Part shown: positions 41,186-49,671 of the stretch, piece after piece
How positions within the stretch are numbered: position 1 is the first letter of the stretch
Layout of the letters: every line of letters starts with the position of its first letter
Assembly (NCBI RefSeq): GCF_004310685.1
Contig: NZ_SISG01000001.1
Location: 868,001 to 932,000 of the forward strand
Origin: Glaciihabitans arcticus
GTDB lineage: Bacteria > Actinomycetota > Actinomycetes > Actinomycetales > Microbacteriaceae
DNA: 64,000 nucleotides
Reading direction: 5' to 3'
Notes under the pieces: model-generated
Told to the model about the DNA's origin: nothing
Databases searched by the model: none
Seen by the model: the letters and a program-made list of their open reading frames with translations, nothing else
Position numbers and translations under genes: made by a program

Positions 41186-42367
41186 TCACAGGAGCGACGC
41201 GTAGATCTCCCGGGTGCGCTTCGCGATACGGTCCCAGCCGAACTCGGCCTCGGCGCGCTTGCGGCCCGCCTCGCCCATGCGCTTCGCGTTCTCGGGGTCG
41301 GAGACGACCTCAGTGAGGGTATCGGCGAGGTCCTTGATGAATTTCTTCGGGTCGACCGGGGTGCCGGTGCCGTCCTCGAGCTGCTCGATCGGAACCAGTC
41401 GTCCGGTCACGCCGTCGTCGACGACCTCCGGGATGCCCCCCGTAGCCGTACCGACGACCGGGGCGCCGCACGCCATGGCTTCGAGGTTCACGATGCCGAG
41501 CGGCTCGTAGACACTCGGGCACACGAACGTGGTCGCCTGGGTGAGCACGGCGGAGAGCTCGTGCTGGCTGAGCAGGCGGTCGATCCAGACGACTCCGGTG
41601 CGCTCCTGCTGCAGGGCCTCGACTCCGGCCTGTACCTCGGCGAGGATCTCGGGGGTGTCGGGGGCGCCGGCGCACAGAATCAGCTGCACCTCGGGCGGCA
41701 ACAGTTTGGCTGCCTCAAGCAGGTAGACGAGCCCCTTCTGCCGCGTGATACGCCCGACGAACACAACGGACGGACGTTCTGGGTCGATTCCCAGTTCCCG
41801 CACGAGGTCGGCATCGTCGACCGGCTTCCAGCGCTCGAGGTCGATGCCGTTGTGCACAACCACAACGCGCTGTTCGTCGAGGAAAGGATACGAGCGGAGG
41901 ATGTCGCGGCGCATGCCGTGGCTCACCGCGATGACAGCAGCGGCTCCGGCAAACGCCGAGGCCTCGATCCAGCTGGAGACGCGATAGCCGCCGCCCAACT
42001 GCTCGGCCTTCCACGGGCGCAGAGGTTCGAGGCTGTGCGCCGTGACAACGTGCGGAATTCCGTGCAGGAGTGAGGCCAGGTGGCCGGCGGCGTTGGCGTA
42101 CCAGGTGTGCGAGTGCACGAGGTCGGCACCCACGGTGTCCTGCGCGATCTCGAGGTCTACGCCGAGGGTGGCGAGTGCGGGGTTCGCCGCCGTGAGGCTC
42201 GGGGGTACGAGATACGAGGTGACGTTCTCCTCATCCCGTTGCAAACCGAACGCGCGCACGCGCACGTCGACGTCATCGCGCAACGCGCGGACGAGCTCGG
42301 CAACGTGCACTCCGGCTCCCCCGTAGACCTCGGGTGGATACTCTCGGGTAATTAGGTCGACTCGCAT
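41186..42367 (-). CDS. glgM: Alpha-maltose-1-phosphate synthase / glycogen synthase (GT4)
   Basis: A 393-residue retaining GT4 glycosyltransferase: start RVDLITREYPPEVYGGAGVH (residues 2-21) typical of actinobacterial GlgM, donor-site VGRITRQKGL (about 202-211), and EPLGIVNLE (E-x7-E, about 286-294). Actinobacterial GlgM joins ADP-glucose and glucose-1-phosphate into maltose-1-phosphate for the GlgE route; older names call it glycogen synthase. The partner glgC is divergent, the arrangement also known in mycobacteria. Starts at ATG 42367 with TAGCGT 6 nt before it. Confidence 0.9.
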   Translation of the reverse strand: MRVDLITREYPPEVYGGAGVHVAELVRALRDDVDVRVRAFGLQRDEENVTSYLVPPSLTAANPALATLGVDLEIAQDTVGADLVHSHTWYANAAGHLASLLHGIPHVVTAHSLEPLRPWKAEQLGGGYRVSSWIEASAFAGAAAVIAVSHGMRRDILRSYPFLDEQRVVVVHNGIDLERWKPVDDADLVRELGIDPERPSVVFVGRITRQKGLVYLLEAAKLLPPEVQLILCAGAPDTPEILAEVQAGVEALQQERTGVVWIDRLLSQHELSAVLTQATTFVCPSVYEPLGIVNLEAMACGAPVVGTATGGIPEVVDDGVTGRLVPIEQLEDGTGTPVDPKKFIKDLADTLTEVVSDPENAKRMGEAGRKRAEAEFGWDRIAKRTREIYASLL

Positions 42368-42373
42368 AGTCAG

Positions 42374-42379
42374 ACGCTA
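42374..42379 (-). promoter_or_regulatory. -10 element TAGCGT, leaderless start of glgM
   Basis: On the minus strand TAGCGT, then CTGACT, then the ATG of glgM. Only 45 nt separate the glgM and glgC start codons. Confidence 0.5.
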
Positions 42380-42400
42380 GTACAGCCTCGCTCGCTCGCA

Positions 42401-42406
42401 TACTCT
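42401..42406 (+). promoter_or_regulatory. -10 element TACTCT, leaderless start of glgC
   Basis: TACTCT, then GTAGCC, then ATG 42413 of glgC. Confidence 0.55.
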
Positions 42407-42412
42407 GTAGCC

Positions 42413-43654
42413 ATGGCGTCGAAGAAGATATTCGGAATTGTTCTCGCAGGTGGAGAGGGCAAGCGGTTGATGCCGCTCACCGCGGATCGCGCCAAGCCGG
42501 CAGTGCCCTTCGGCGGCGGATACCGCCTCATCGACTTCGCGCTCAGCAACCTCATCAACTCCGGTCTCACGAAGATCGTTGTGCTGACCCAATACAAGTC
42601 GCACAGCCTCGACCGACACGTGTCGCAGACCTGGCGCCTCTCCGGTCTGCTCGACGCGTACGTTGCCTCGGTGCCCGCTCAACAGCGCCTCGGCAAGCGC
42701 TGGTTCTCGGGTTCGGCCGATGCGATCCTGCAGAGCCTCAACCTGCTGCGCGACGAGAAGCCCGACATCGTTGTTGTGGTCGGTGCCGACCACGTCTACC
42801 GCATGGACTTCAGTCAGATGATCGAGGCCCACATCGCCTCCGGTCGCGGACTCACCGTCGCGGCGATCCGCCAGCCGATCTCCCTCGCCGACCAGTTCGG
42901 TGTCATCGAACTCGACGAGAAGGACCCGGGCCTGATCAAGGCGTTCCGCGAGAAGCCGACTGATGCCGTTGGCCTTGCCGATTCACCGAACGAGGTGCTC
43001 GCGTCGATGGGCAACTACGTCTTCGATGCCGACATCCTCATCGACGCGGTGCTGCGCGATGGCGAACGCTCCGACTCGAACCACGACATGGGTGGCGACA
43101 TCGTGCCCGACTTCGTATCCCGTGGAGCGGCCGGCGTCTACGACCTCAACAACAACGACGTGCCCGGTTCCACCGAGCGCGACAAGTTCTACTGGCGCGA
43201 CGTCGGTTCGATCGACTCCTTCTTCGAGGCCCACCAGGACCTGATCTCGGCGCTGCCGATCTTCAACCTGTACAACCGCGACTGGCCGATCTTCAGCCAG
43301 CAGCTCAACTCGCCGCCCGCCAAGTTCGTTCGGGATGCGCGTGGCTACCTCGGAACGACGATCGACTCGATCGTGTCCCTCGGTTCGCTGCTCTCGGGCG
43401 CGCACATCGAGCGCAGCATCCTCGGGCCGTGGACCACCGTGGAGTCAGGCGCGATGCTCGTCGACTGCATCGTGTTCGAGCGCGCGAGGGTCGGGCCGAA
43501 CGCCGTGGTGCGTCGCGCTATTCTGGACAAGGACGTGGTGATCGAAGCGGGCGCCTCCGTCGGCGTCGACCCGGATGCGGACAGGGCGCGCGGCCTCACC
43601 GTCACCGAATCCGGCATCACCATTGTCGGCAAGGGAGTCCACGTCGCCCCGTAG
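42413..43654 (+). CDS. glgC: Glucose-1-phosphate adenylyltransferase
   Basis: A 413-residue ADP-glucose pyrophosphorylase with nucleotide-binding GGEGKRLMPLT (residues 13-23), substrate loop GGGYRLIDFALSN, FSGSADAILQSL, and a C-terminal left-handed beta-helix from about residue 300 (ending in VVEAGASVG-type repeats). It makes ADP-glucose for GlgM and glycogen. Family length is about 410. It starts with an apparent leaderless ATG and reads away from glgM. serB follows 39 nt after its stop on the same strand. Confidence 0.97.
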   Translation: MASKKIFGIVLAGGEGKRLMPLTADRAKPAVPFGGGYRLIDFALSNLINSGLTKIVVLTQYKSHSLDRHVSQTWRLSGLLDAYVASVPAQQRLGKRWFSGSADAILQSLNLLRDEKPDIVVVVGADHVYRMDFSQMIEAHIASGRGLTVAAIRQPISLADQFGVIELDEKDPGLIKAFREKPTDAVGLADSPNEVLASMGNYVFDADILIDAVLRDGERSDSNHDMGGDIVPDFVSRGAAGVYDLNNNDVPGSTERDKFYWRDVGSIDSFFEAHQDLISALPIFNLYNRDWPIFSQQLNSPPAKFVRDARGYLGTTIDSIVSLGSLLSGAHIERSILGPWTTVESGAMLVDCIVFERARVGPNAVVRRAILDKDVVIEAGASVGVDPDADRARGLTVTESGITIVGKGVHVAP

Positions 43655-43693
43655 GCGGCGTCACTGTTCCTCCCACCGACAGGTCTCCCCCGC

Positions 43694-44332
43694 ATGGCGC
43701 GTTTTCTCGTAATCCTCGACGTCGACTCGACACTCATCGAGAACGAGGTGATCGAACTGCTGGCCGAGCGCGCCGGCACACTCGACGAGGTGGCCCGCAT
43801 CACGCTCGACGCGATGAACGGCGAGCTCGATTTCGAGGCCTCGCTGCGCTCTCGGGTCGCGACGCTCGAGGGCCTTCCCGCCTCCGTTTTTGAGGATGTC
43901 GCGCCCGCCATCGTCGTCACCCCAGGCGTTCCCGAGATGGTCGCCGCGGTGCAGGCCGCCGACGGTCGCGTCGCGGTGGTGTCCGGCGGCTTCCACGAGG
44001 TGCTCGACCCGGTCGCGGAAGCGCTCGGCCTCAACTTCTGGCGCGCGAACCGGCTCGAGGTGGCCGATGGGGTGCTCACCGGAGGTCTCACCGGTCCGAT
44101 CATCGACGCCGCGGCGAAGGCGGACACCCTGCGCGAGTGGGCTGCCGAGTGCGGCCTTCCGCTGCGCCAGACGATCGCCGTCGGCGACGGGGCGAACGAC
44201 CTCGAGATGATGGCGATCTGCGGACTGGCCGTCGGCTTCGACGCCAAGGCGCCGGTTCGGGATGAGGCTCACGTGCTGCTCGACGTTCGGGACATGTCGC
44301 AGCTGCTGCCGCTGTTGGGGTTGCGGGGCTAG
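43694..44332 (+). CDS. serB: Phosphoserine phosphatase
   Basis: A 212-residue HAD phosphatase with nucleophile motif LDVDSTLIENE (D9, D11), motif II VVSGGFHEV (about 96-104), and motif IV VGDGANDLEMM (about 164-174). The two acidic residues and Gly/Ser pattern match SerB of the last step of serine synthesis. No ACT domain is present in the short form, so feedback control by serine is not expected. Stop overlaps the convergent fabG as CTAG. Confidence 0.93.
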   Translation: MARFLVILDVDSTLIENEVIELLAERAGTLDEVARITLDAMNGELDFEASLRSRVATLEGLPASVFEDVAPAIVVTPGVPEMVAAVQAADGRVAVVSGGFHEVLDPVAEALGLNFWRANRLEVADGVLTGGLTGPIIDAAAKADTLREWAAECGLPLRQTIAVGDGANDLEMMAICGLAVGFDAKAPVRDEAHVLLDVRDMSQLLPLLGLRG

Positions 44333-45039
44333 TGCCCCATGCCGAGTCCGCCGTCCACGGGGATGACGGCACCGGAGATGTACGCCGCGTCGTCACTCGC
44401 GAGCCAGGTGATGACTTTCGCGACCTCGGTCGGCGTGGCAAAACGCCCGGCCGGGATCGACTTCTTGTAGTCGGCCTGAGTCTGCTCGGGCAGTTCGGCG
44501 GTCATGTCGGTCTCGATGAAGCCCGGGGCGATGACGTTCGCCGTGATGCCGCGTGATCCGAGCTCGCGGGTGACCGAGCGGGCGAGTCCGATGAGTCCGC
44601 TCTTGGACGCCGAGTAATTGATCTGGCCGGCGCTGCCCAGCAAGCCGACGACACTCGAGACCAGGATGATCCGACCGAAGCGGGCCTTGATCATTCCCTT
44701 TGAGGCGCGCTTGACGAGGCGGAACGCCCCCGTGAGGTTGGTGTCGATGACGTCCGTGAAGTCGGCTTCGGTCATCCGGAGCAGCAGCAGGTCACGGGTG
44801 ATGCCCGCATTGGCGACCACGACCTCGACCGGGCCATACTGCTCCTCGACGGCGGTGAAGGCGGCGTCGAGGCTGGCGGCGTCGGTCACGTCGGCGTGAA
44901 CTGTCAGCGTGCCCTCAGGTCCCTCACCGGAGCGAGCCGTGACCGCGACACGGTGCCCGAGGGCAACGAATTCCTCGGCGATGGCCCTGCCGATTCCGCG
45001 GTTTCCGCCGGTGATTAGTACAGTGCGCTGCGTAGACAT
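44329..45039 (-). CDS. fabG: 3-oxoacyl-[acyl-carrier-protein] reductase
   Basis: A 236-residue SDR: TGGNRGIG (residues 10-17), NAG (about 79-81), S-V-V-G...Y-S-A-S-K (about 127-147), and a C-terminal FETD-like G-F-I-E-T-D-M-T-A-E motif typical of FabG. It reduces beta-ketoacyl-ACP in fatty acid synthesis. It stands alone here, apart from other fab genes. Start ATG 45039; TAGGCT lies 7 nt before it. Overlaps serB by CTAG. Other SDRs share the motifs, but the FabG-like C-terminus favours this call. Confidence 0.88.
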   Translation of the reverse strand: MSTQRTVLITGGNRGIGRAIAEEFVALGHRVAVTARSGEGPEGTLTVHADVTDAASLDAAFTAVEEQYGPVEVVVANAGITRDLLLLRMTEADFTDVIDTNLTGAFRLVKRASKGMIKARFGRIILVSSVVGLLGSAGQINYSASKSGLIGLARSVTRELGSRGITANVIAPGFIETDMTAELPEQTQADYKKSIPAGRFATPTEVAKVITWLASDDAAYISGAVIPVDGGLGMGH

Positions 45040-45118
45040 GTGCACCAGCCTACTGTCAGCCCGGAAGGTCTTAAGCTTGATACAGAGCGGTCCGAACGGA
45101 CCCGGTGAGCAGCCTTCC

Positions 45119-45451
45119 ATGAACAACCCGCAGTCGATCACCTCGCTTCCCGCGTCCCCGGCCGAGGACCGCAGGCGTCGCATGATCAACTATTCGATCG
45201 CTATGTCGATCCGCACGATCTGCGTGATCATCGGCATCTTCATGCAGGGTTGGTGGCTGCTCGTCTTCGTGCTCGCGGCGATGATCCTGCCCTACTTCGC
45301 CGTGGTGCTCGCCAACAACATCGCGCCACGGGGCGGCGGGCGCGTCGAGCGTCCGGGCGTCTCCGTGCCGCTCGCCATCGAACGCCCCGCGTCGTTCGAT
45401 AAACCAGCGCCGTTCGAAAGCCCAGCGCCGTTCGATCGGGACCAGCAGTGA
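45119..45451 (+). CDS. DUF3099 family membrane protein
   Basis: A 110-residue protein with two membrane helices (about residues 27-44 and 49-68) after a short N-terminus, with a basic DRRRRMINYS motif before helix 1 and GGRVERPG after helix 2. This is the DUF3099 pattern. Function unknown. The C-terminal tail has FDKPAPFESPAPFD, a short repeat from a 14-bp DNA duplication. It starts at ATG 45119, and its stop overlaps the next gene by GTGA, so both are translated together. Confidence 0.83.
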   Translation: MNNPQSITSLPASPAEDRRRRMINYSIAMSIRTICVIIGIFMQGWWLLVFVLAAMILPYFAVVLANNIAPRGGGRVERPGVSVPLAIERPASFDKPAPFESPAPFDRDQQ

Positions 45452-45684
45452 TCGGGGAGGTCTTCGACGAGAACGCGGCTCCGCGCTGTTCGAGGGCGGG
45501 ATGCCGCGAGCTCGCGTCATCGACCGTCAACTGGCGCAACCCGCGTATCCATTCCGAAGACCGGGTCAAGGTCTGGCTGGCGTGCCCCGAGCACGAGGAA
45601 TACCTGAGGGACTACCTCTCCACTCGGGGTTTCCCCGTGCTTCTCGCGCCGCTGGGCGAAACCGTCGAGAGCGTACCCTCGTGA
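45448..45684 (+). CDS. Small Cys/His protein, putative zinc binding
   Basis: A 78-residue protein with C14, C19 (C-x4-C) and C46-P-E-H49 (C-x2-H), which could bind one zinc ion. The core AVNWRNPRIH-like segment and LACPEHEEYLRDYL are characteristic of a small actinobacterial family found near SURF1 and DUF3099 genes; I do not know a function. Start is GTG overlapping the DUF3099 stop (GTGA); its own stop overlaps the SURF1 GTG start (GTGA). The three genes form one coupled operon. Confidence 0.75.
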   Translation: MIGEVFDENAAPRCSRAGCRELASSTVNWRNPRIHSEDRVKVWLACPEHEEYLRDYLSTRGFPVLLAPLGETVESVPS

Positions 45685-46562
45685 GCGGCTGGAGCTTCGC
45701 GCTCTCGCGCCGCTGGTTCGGCTATCTCGCGGTCGCCATCGTCTTCGCCATCGTCTGCTGCTTCCTCGGCTTCTGGCAACTGAGCCGTCGCGCGGACGCC
45801 CGCGCTGAGATCAACCGCCTCGACAACAACTACTCGAGCGACCCGCGACCGATCGCGGATGTGCTCGGCAGCCTCGACGCCTTCGAGGAGTCGCAGAAGT
45901 GGACGCCGGTCGAGGTGACCGGTCGTTACCTGCTCGACGAGCAGCTGCTGGTGCGCAACCGCCCCTACAACCAGAGCCCCGGTTTCGAGGTGCTCACTCC
46001 CCTGCTGCTGGATGACGGCACCGTCTTCGTCGTGGACCGCGGCTGGGTGTCCCCCGGTGAAAAGCAGGACACTCCCGACAATGTTCCCGCGGCACCGTCC
46101 GGCGAGGTCACGGTGACCGCGCGCGTCAAGGCCGGCGAGCCGGTCATCCCGGGCCGTTCCGCTCCCGCGGGCCAGATCGCGACGGTTCACCTCGAGGATG
46201 TCGCGGAGCGCCTGGACCGGCCGACCTTCACGGGCGCGTACGGGCTGCTTGTCGACGAAGACCCGGCACCCGCCGGTCGTCCGCTCGCCGCGCAGAAGCC
46301 GGAGCGGGATGAGGGTCCGCACCTCTCCTATGCCCTGCAGTGGTTCGTCTTCGCGATCTTCGGATTCTTCGGGCTCGGCTACGGCCTGCGCCAGGAGTAC
46401 CGCGTGGTCAACGCCGAGGATCCCGAGGAACGCGAGCGTGCTGCCGAGCGTCTCCGCAAGGACCGCGCACGTGCCCGAACCGACGCCGAGATCGAGGACG
46501 CCATTCTCGATGGAGAACGCAGTCTCGACGGAGAACGCAGTCTCGACGAAGTCGGTCGCTAG
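45681..46562 (+). CDS. SURF1 family cytochrome oxidase assembly protein
   Basis: A 293-residue SURF1: two membrane helices (about residues 12-30 and 215-235), an extracytoplasmic domain with GRYLLDEQLLVRNRPYNQSPGFEVLTPL and DRGWVSPGE, and PHLSYALQWFVFA as the second-helix lead-in. SURF1 helps insert heme A into oxidase subunit I. It starts at GTG 45681 by GTGA overlap. The C-terminal tail contains an 18-bp in-frame tandem repeat giving DGERSL twice. Its stop overlaps the ABC-F gene by CTAG. Confidence 0.88.
   Translation: MSGWSFALSRRWFGYLAVAIVFAIVCCFLGFWQLSRRADARAEINRLDNNYSSDPRPIADVLGSLDAFEESQKWTPVEVTGRYLLDEQLLVRNRPYNQSPGFEVLTPLLLDDGTVFVVDRGWVSPGEKQDTPDNVPAAPSGEVTVTARVKAGEPVIPGRSAPAGQIATVHLEDVAERLDRPTFTGAYGLLVDEDPAPAGRPLAAQKPERDEGPHLSYALQWFVFAIFGFFGLGYGLRQEYRVVNAEDPEERERAAERLRKDRARARTDAEIEDAILDGERSLDGERSLDEVGR
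46510..46545 (+). repeat. 18-bp tandem duplication at SURF1 3' end
   Basis: TGGAGAACGCAGTCTCGA-type unit (GGAGAACGCAGTCTCGAC) is present twice in tandem, adding six residues in frame. Confidence 0.85.
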
Positions 46563-48157
46563 GCCAGCGAGATCAGCTCGAGGTAGCCCGCGTTGTAGTG
46601 GTCTTCCGTGCCATCAGGCAGGATGAGCACCCGGTCGGGGTTGAGCGCCTCGACGGCACCTTCATCGTGCGACACGAGCACAACGGCGCCCGAGTAGTTG
46701 GCGAGGGCTCCGAGGATCTCCTCGCGCGAGGCGGGGTCCAGGTTGTTGGTGGGCTCATCGAGCAGCAGCACGTTGGCGCCGGAGACCACGATCATCGCGA
46801 GAGCGAGACGGGTCTTCTCACCACCGGAGAGCACTCCGGCGGGCTTGTCGGCGTCATCACCCGTGAACAGGAACGATCCGAGCACCCGACGGGCCTCCAT
46901 CTCGTTGATGTTGGGTGACGAGGAGACCATGTTCTGCAGTACCGATCGCTTGATGTCGATCGTCTCGTGCTCCTGGGCGTAATACCCGACGCGCAGGCCG
47001 TGGCCCGGCTTGATGGAACCGGTATCGGGGATGTCGACGCCGGCGAGCATCCTCAGCAGTGTCGTCTTGCCCGCACCGTTCAGGCCGAGCACAACCACCT
47101 TGTCGCCGCGGTCGATGGCGACGTCGACGGCGGTGAAGATCTCGAGCGAGCCGTAGCTCTTCGACAGGTTCTCGGCCATCAGCGGGGTCTTGCCGCAGGG
47201 AGCGGGCTCCGGGAAGCGCAGTTTGGCGACGCGGTCGACCGCGCGCACCTCTTCGAGCCCGGAGAGCAGCTTCTCGGCACGCGCCACCATCTGGTGGGCG
47301 GATGCCGCCTTCGACGCCTTCGCGCCGAACTTGGCGGCCTGCGCCTGCAGCACGCCCGCCTTCTTCTCAGCGTTGACGCGCTCCTTCTTGCGGCGCTCTT
47401 CGTCGTCGGCGCGCTGGCGCAGGTAGTTCTTCCAGCCCATGTTGTAGACGTCGATGACCTGGCGGTTCGCGTCCAGGTAGAAGACCTTGTTGACGGTCTC
47501 CTCGACGATGTCGATGTCGTGACTGATCACGATCAGACCGCCCTGGAAGCCCTTGAGGTACTCGCGCAGCCACAGCACCGAGTCGGCGTCGAGGTGGTTG
47601 GTGGGCTCATCCAGAATCATCGTGTCGGCAGCTGAGAAGAGAATGCGGGCCAGTTCGATGCGCCGTCGCTGGCCACCCGAGAGCGTCTTGAGCGGCTGGT
47701 CGAGGATGCGGTCGGGCAGCTTGAGGTTGCTCGAGATGACGGCGGCCTCCGCCTCGGCCGAATAACCGCCGAGGGTCGTAAAGCGCTCCTCGAGGTTGCC
47801 GTAGGACTTCATCGCCTTGGCGCTGACCGCCGCATCGGGCGAGGCCATGTCCATCATCGCCTGCTCCATGCCGAGCATGATCGAGCCGAGACCGCGGGCG
47901 TCGAGGATGCGGGTGCGCGCCAGCATCTCTGGGTCGCCCGAGCGCGGGTCCTGCGGCAGGTAGCCGATCTCGCCGGTGCGCTCGATCTTGCCGTCGGTGG
48001 GCAGGGTCTCCCCCGCGAGCGTTTTGGTGAGCGTGGTCTTGCCGGCGCCGTTTCGGCCGACGAGGCCGATCTTGTCGCCTCGGGAGACCTGGAATGAGAC
48101 ACCGGACATCAGCATCCGTGCGCCCACTCGAATCTCGAGGTCATGTACGACGAGCAC
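46559..48157 (-). CDS. ABC-F family ATPase
   Basis: A 532-residue soluble protein with two ABC cassettes: Walker A GRNGAGKTT (about residues 34-42) and LSGGQRRR in the first, GLNGAGKTT and LSGGEKTR in the second, joined by a charged coiled-coil arm (about 250-310, EERRKKERVNAEKKAG). There are no membrane segments. ABC-F proteins act on the ribosome as translation factors or resistance proteins; which applies is unknown. GTG 48157 is the start. It converges with SURF1 through CTAG. Confidence 0.93.
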   Translation of the reverse strand: MLVVHDLEIRVGARMLMSGVSFQVSRGDKIGLVGRNGAGKTTLTKTLAGETLPTDGKIERTGEIGYLPQDPRSGDPEMLARTRILDARGLGSIMLGMEQAMMDMASPDAAVSAKAMKSYGNLEERFTTLGGYSAEAEAAVISSNLKLPDRILDQPLKTLSGGQRRRIELARILFSAADTMILDEPTNHLDADSVLWLREYLKGFQGGLIVISHDIDIVEETVNKVFYLDANRQVIDVYNMGWKNYLRQRADDEERRKKERVNAEKKAGVLQAQAAKFGAKASKAASAHQMVARAEKLLSGLEEVRAVDRVAKLRFPEPAPCGKTPLMAENLSKSYGSLEIFTAVDVAIDRGDKVVVLGLNGAGKTTLLRMLAGVDIPDTGSIKPGHGLRVGYYAQEHETIDIKRSVLQNMVSSSPNINEMEARRVLGSFLFTGDDADKPAGVLSGGEKTRLALAMIVVSGANVLLLDEPTNNLDPASREEILGALANYSGAVVLVSHDEGAVEALNPDRVLILPDGTEDHYNAGYLELISLA

Positions 48158-48225
48158 AGGCAGAGTCCAATGGTTGAAGCCCGGTCATCGGGCGAAGAAA
48201 AAAGAAGAGGGCCGAGAAAGCAGGG

Positions 48226-48555
48226 CTACATGGAGAAGCCGAGCGCACGCATCATGTCGCGTCCGTCATCGGTGATCTTTTCCGGGCCCCACGGCGGCAT
48301 CCAGACCCAGTTGATGCGGAACGCGTCAACTACATTATCGAGTGCCTGAGCCGTCTGCTCCTCGAGCACGTCGGTGAGAGGGCATCCCGCACTCGTCAGG
48401 GTCATGCTGATGATGAGTGCGTTGTTCTCGTCGTCCCAGGTCAGGTCGTAGATGAGACCGAGGTCGACGATGTTGACCCCGAGCTCGGGGTCCATAACGT
48501 CCTTGAGCGCCTCCTCGACCTGGTCGAAGAGTGCCGGTGCGAGAGCGGTGGCCAT
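48226..48555 (-). CDS. sufT: SufT-like metal-sulfur cluster assembly factor (DUF59/MIP18)
   Basis: A 109-residue MIP18/SufT-type protein: MDPELGVNIVDLGLIYDL (about residues 22-39) is the hallmark, and SAGCPLTDVLEEQ carries the conserved cysteine. It aids maturation of Fe-S proteins. It lies 4 nt after the sufC stop and is the last gene of the suf operon. TAGCCT 6 nt upstream of its ATG may be part of sufC by chance, so an internal promoter is only possible. Confidence 0.9.
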   Translation of the reverse strand: MATALAPALFDQVEEALKDVMDPELGVNIVDLGLIYDLTWDDENNALIISMTLTSAGCPLTDVLEEQTAQALDNVVDAFRINWVWMPPWGPEKITDDGRDMMRALGFSM

Positions 48556-48559
48556 GGTT

Positions 48560-49339
48560 CTAGGCTACGCCAGCGCCGGGTGCTTCTGACAAGCGCAGGA
48601 AACGGTCGTAGCCCTCGTCTTCAAGACGATCGGCGAGCTCGGGGCCGCCTTCTTCTGCAACCTTGCCGTCGACGAACACGTGCACGAAGTCCGGCTTGAT
48701 GTAGCGGAGGATGCGCGTGTAGTGCGTGATGAGCAGGAGGCCGAGACCGGTGTTCTCCTTGGCGCGGTTGACGCCCTCGGAGACGATCTTGAGCGCGTCG
48801 ACGTCGAGACCGGAGTCGGTCTCATCGAGGATCGCGAACTTCGGCTTGAGCAGCTCGAGCTGCAGTATCTCGTGGCGCTTCTTCTCCCCACCGGAGAAGC
48901 CCTCGTTGACGTTGCGCTCGGCGAACGTCTTGTCCATGCGCAGGGCCTCCATCGACTCGCGGATCTCCTTGATCCACGGGCGAAGCGCGGGCGCCTCACC
49001 GTCGAGGGCGGTCTTCGCGGTGCGGAGGAAGTTGGAGACGGTGACGCCGGGGATCTCGACCGGGTACTGCATGGCGAGGAAGAGTCCGGCGCGGGCGCGC
49101 TCGTCGACACTGAGCTCGAGCATCTCGACACCGTCGAGCTTCACCGAGCCGCCTTCGACGTGATACTTCGGGTGTCCGGCGATCGTGTACGCGAGCGTGG
49201 ACTTGCCGGAGCCGTTCGGGCCCATGATCGCGTGGATCTCGCCCTCGTTGATGACGAGGTCGACCCCCTTGAGGATCTCCTTGGTGCCCTGTTCGGTCTC
49301 GACGCTGACGCGGAGATCCTTGACTTCGAGTACTGACAT
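48560..49339 (-). CDS. sufC: Fe-S cluster assembly ATPase SufC
   Basis: A 259-residue ABC ATPase: Walker A GPNGSGKST (about 36-44), FSGGEKKRHEILQ (signature), and ILDETDSGLDVDAL (Walker B). The SufC-typical long loop VNEGFSGGEKKRHEI and MQYPVEIPGV are present. SufC powers the SufBCD scaffold on which Fe-S clusters are built. ATG 49339 (MSVLEVKDL) follows the Rieske-like gene by 2 nt. It lies between the Rieske-like gene and sufT. Confidence 0.97.
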   Translation of the reverse strand: MSVLEVKDLRVSVETEQGTKEILKGVDLVINEGEIHAIMGPNGSGKSTLAYTIAGHPKYHVEGGSVKLDGVEMLELSVDERARAGLFLAMQYPVEIPGVTVSNFLRTAKTALDGEAPALRPWIKEIRESMEALRMDKTFAERNVNEGFSGGEKKRHEILQLELLKPKFAILDETDSGLDVDALKIVSEGVNRAKENTGLGLLLITHYTRILRYIKPDFVHVFVDGKVAEEGGPELADRLEDEGYDRFLRLSEAPGAGVA

Positions 49340-49341
49340 TT

Positions 49342-49671
49342 CTAGGCTTCCTGGCTTATCGGAGTGGCTTCGACGAACACGTCGCCGTCCACGATGGTCA
49401 CGGGGTATACCGGTACGGGCTCGTACGCGGGAAGGGTGAGGGGCTTGCCGGTCGTCAGCTCGAACTTCGAGCCGTGCGCCCAGCATTCGAGGGTGTCGTC
49501 TTCGACGAAACCCTCTGAGAGCGAGATGTCGCCATGCGTGCAGGTGTCACCGAGCGCGTGCACGGTGCCGAGCGAGTCGATCACCACGGCGATCGGTTTG
49601 CCGTCGACGACGACACGCAGCGCAGCGCTCGGGGTGAGCTCCGCCTGCGAACAGACACGGGTGGCGGACAT
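49342..49671 (-). CDS. Rieske [2Fe-2S] ferredoxin-like protein
   Basis: A 109-residue Rieske-fold protein with C-T-H-G (about 43-46) and C-W-A-H-G (about 63-67), which bind the [2Fe-2S] cluster via two Cys and two His. It resembles the small ferredoxin subunit of non-heme oxygenases, but its conserved place in actinobacterial suf operons suggests a role in electron supply for cluster assembly; not proven. Its ATG shares a base with the sufD TAA (TAATG), so it is coupled. Confidence 0.93.
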   Translation of the reverse strand: MSATRVCSQAELTPSAALRVVVDGKPIAVVIDSLGTVHALGDTCTHGDISLSEGFVEDDTLECWAHGSKFELTTGKPLTLPAYEPVPVYPVTIVDGDVFVEATPISQEA

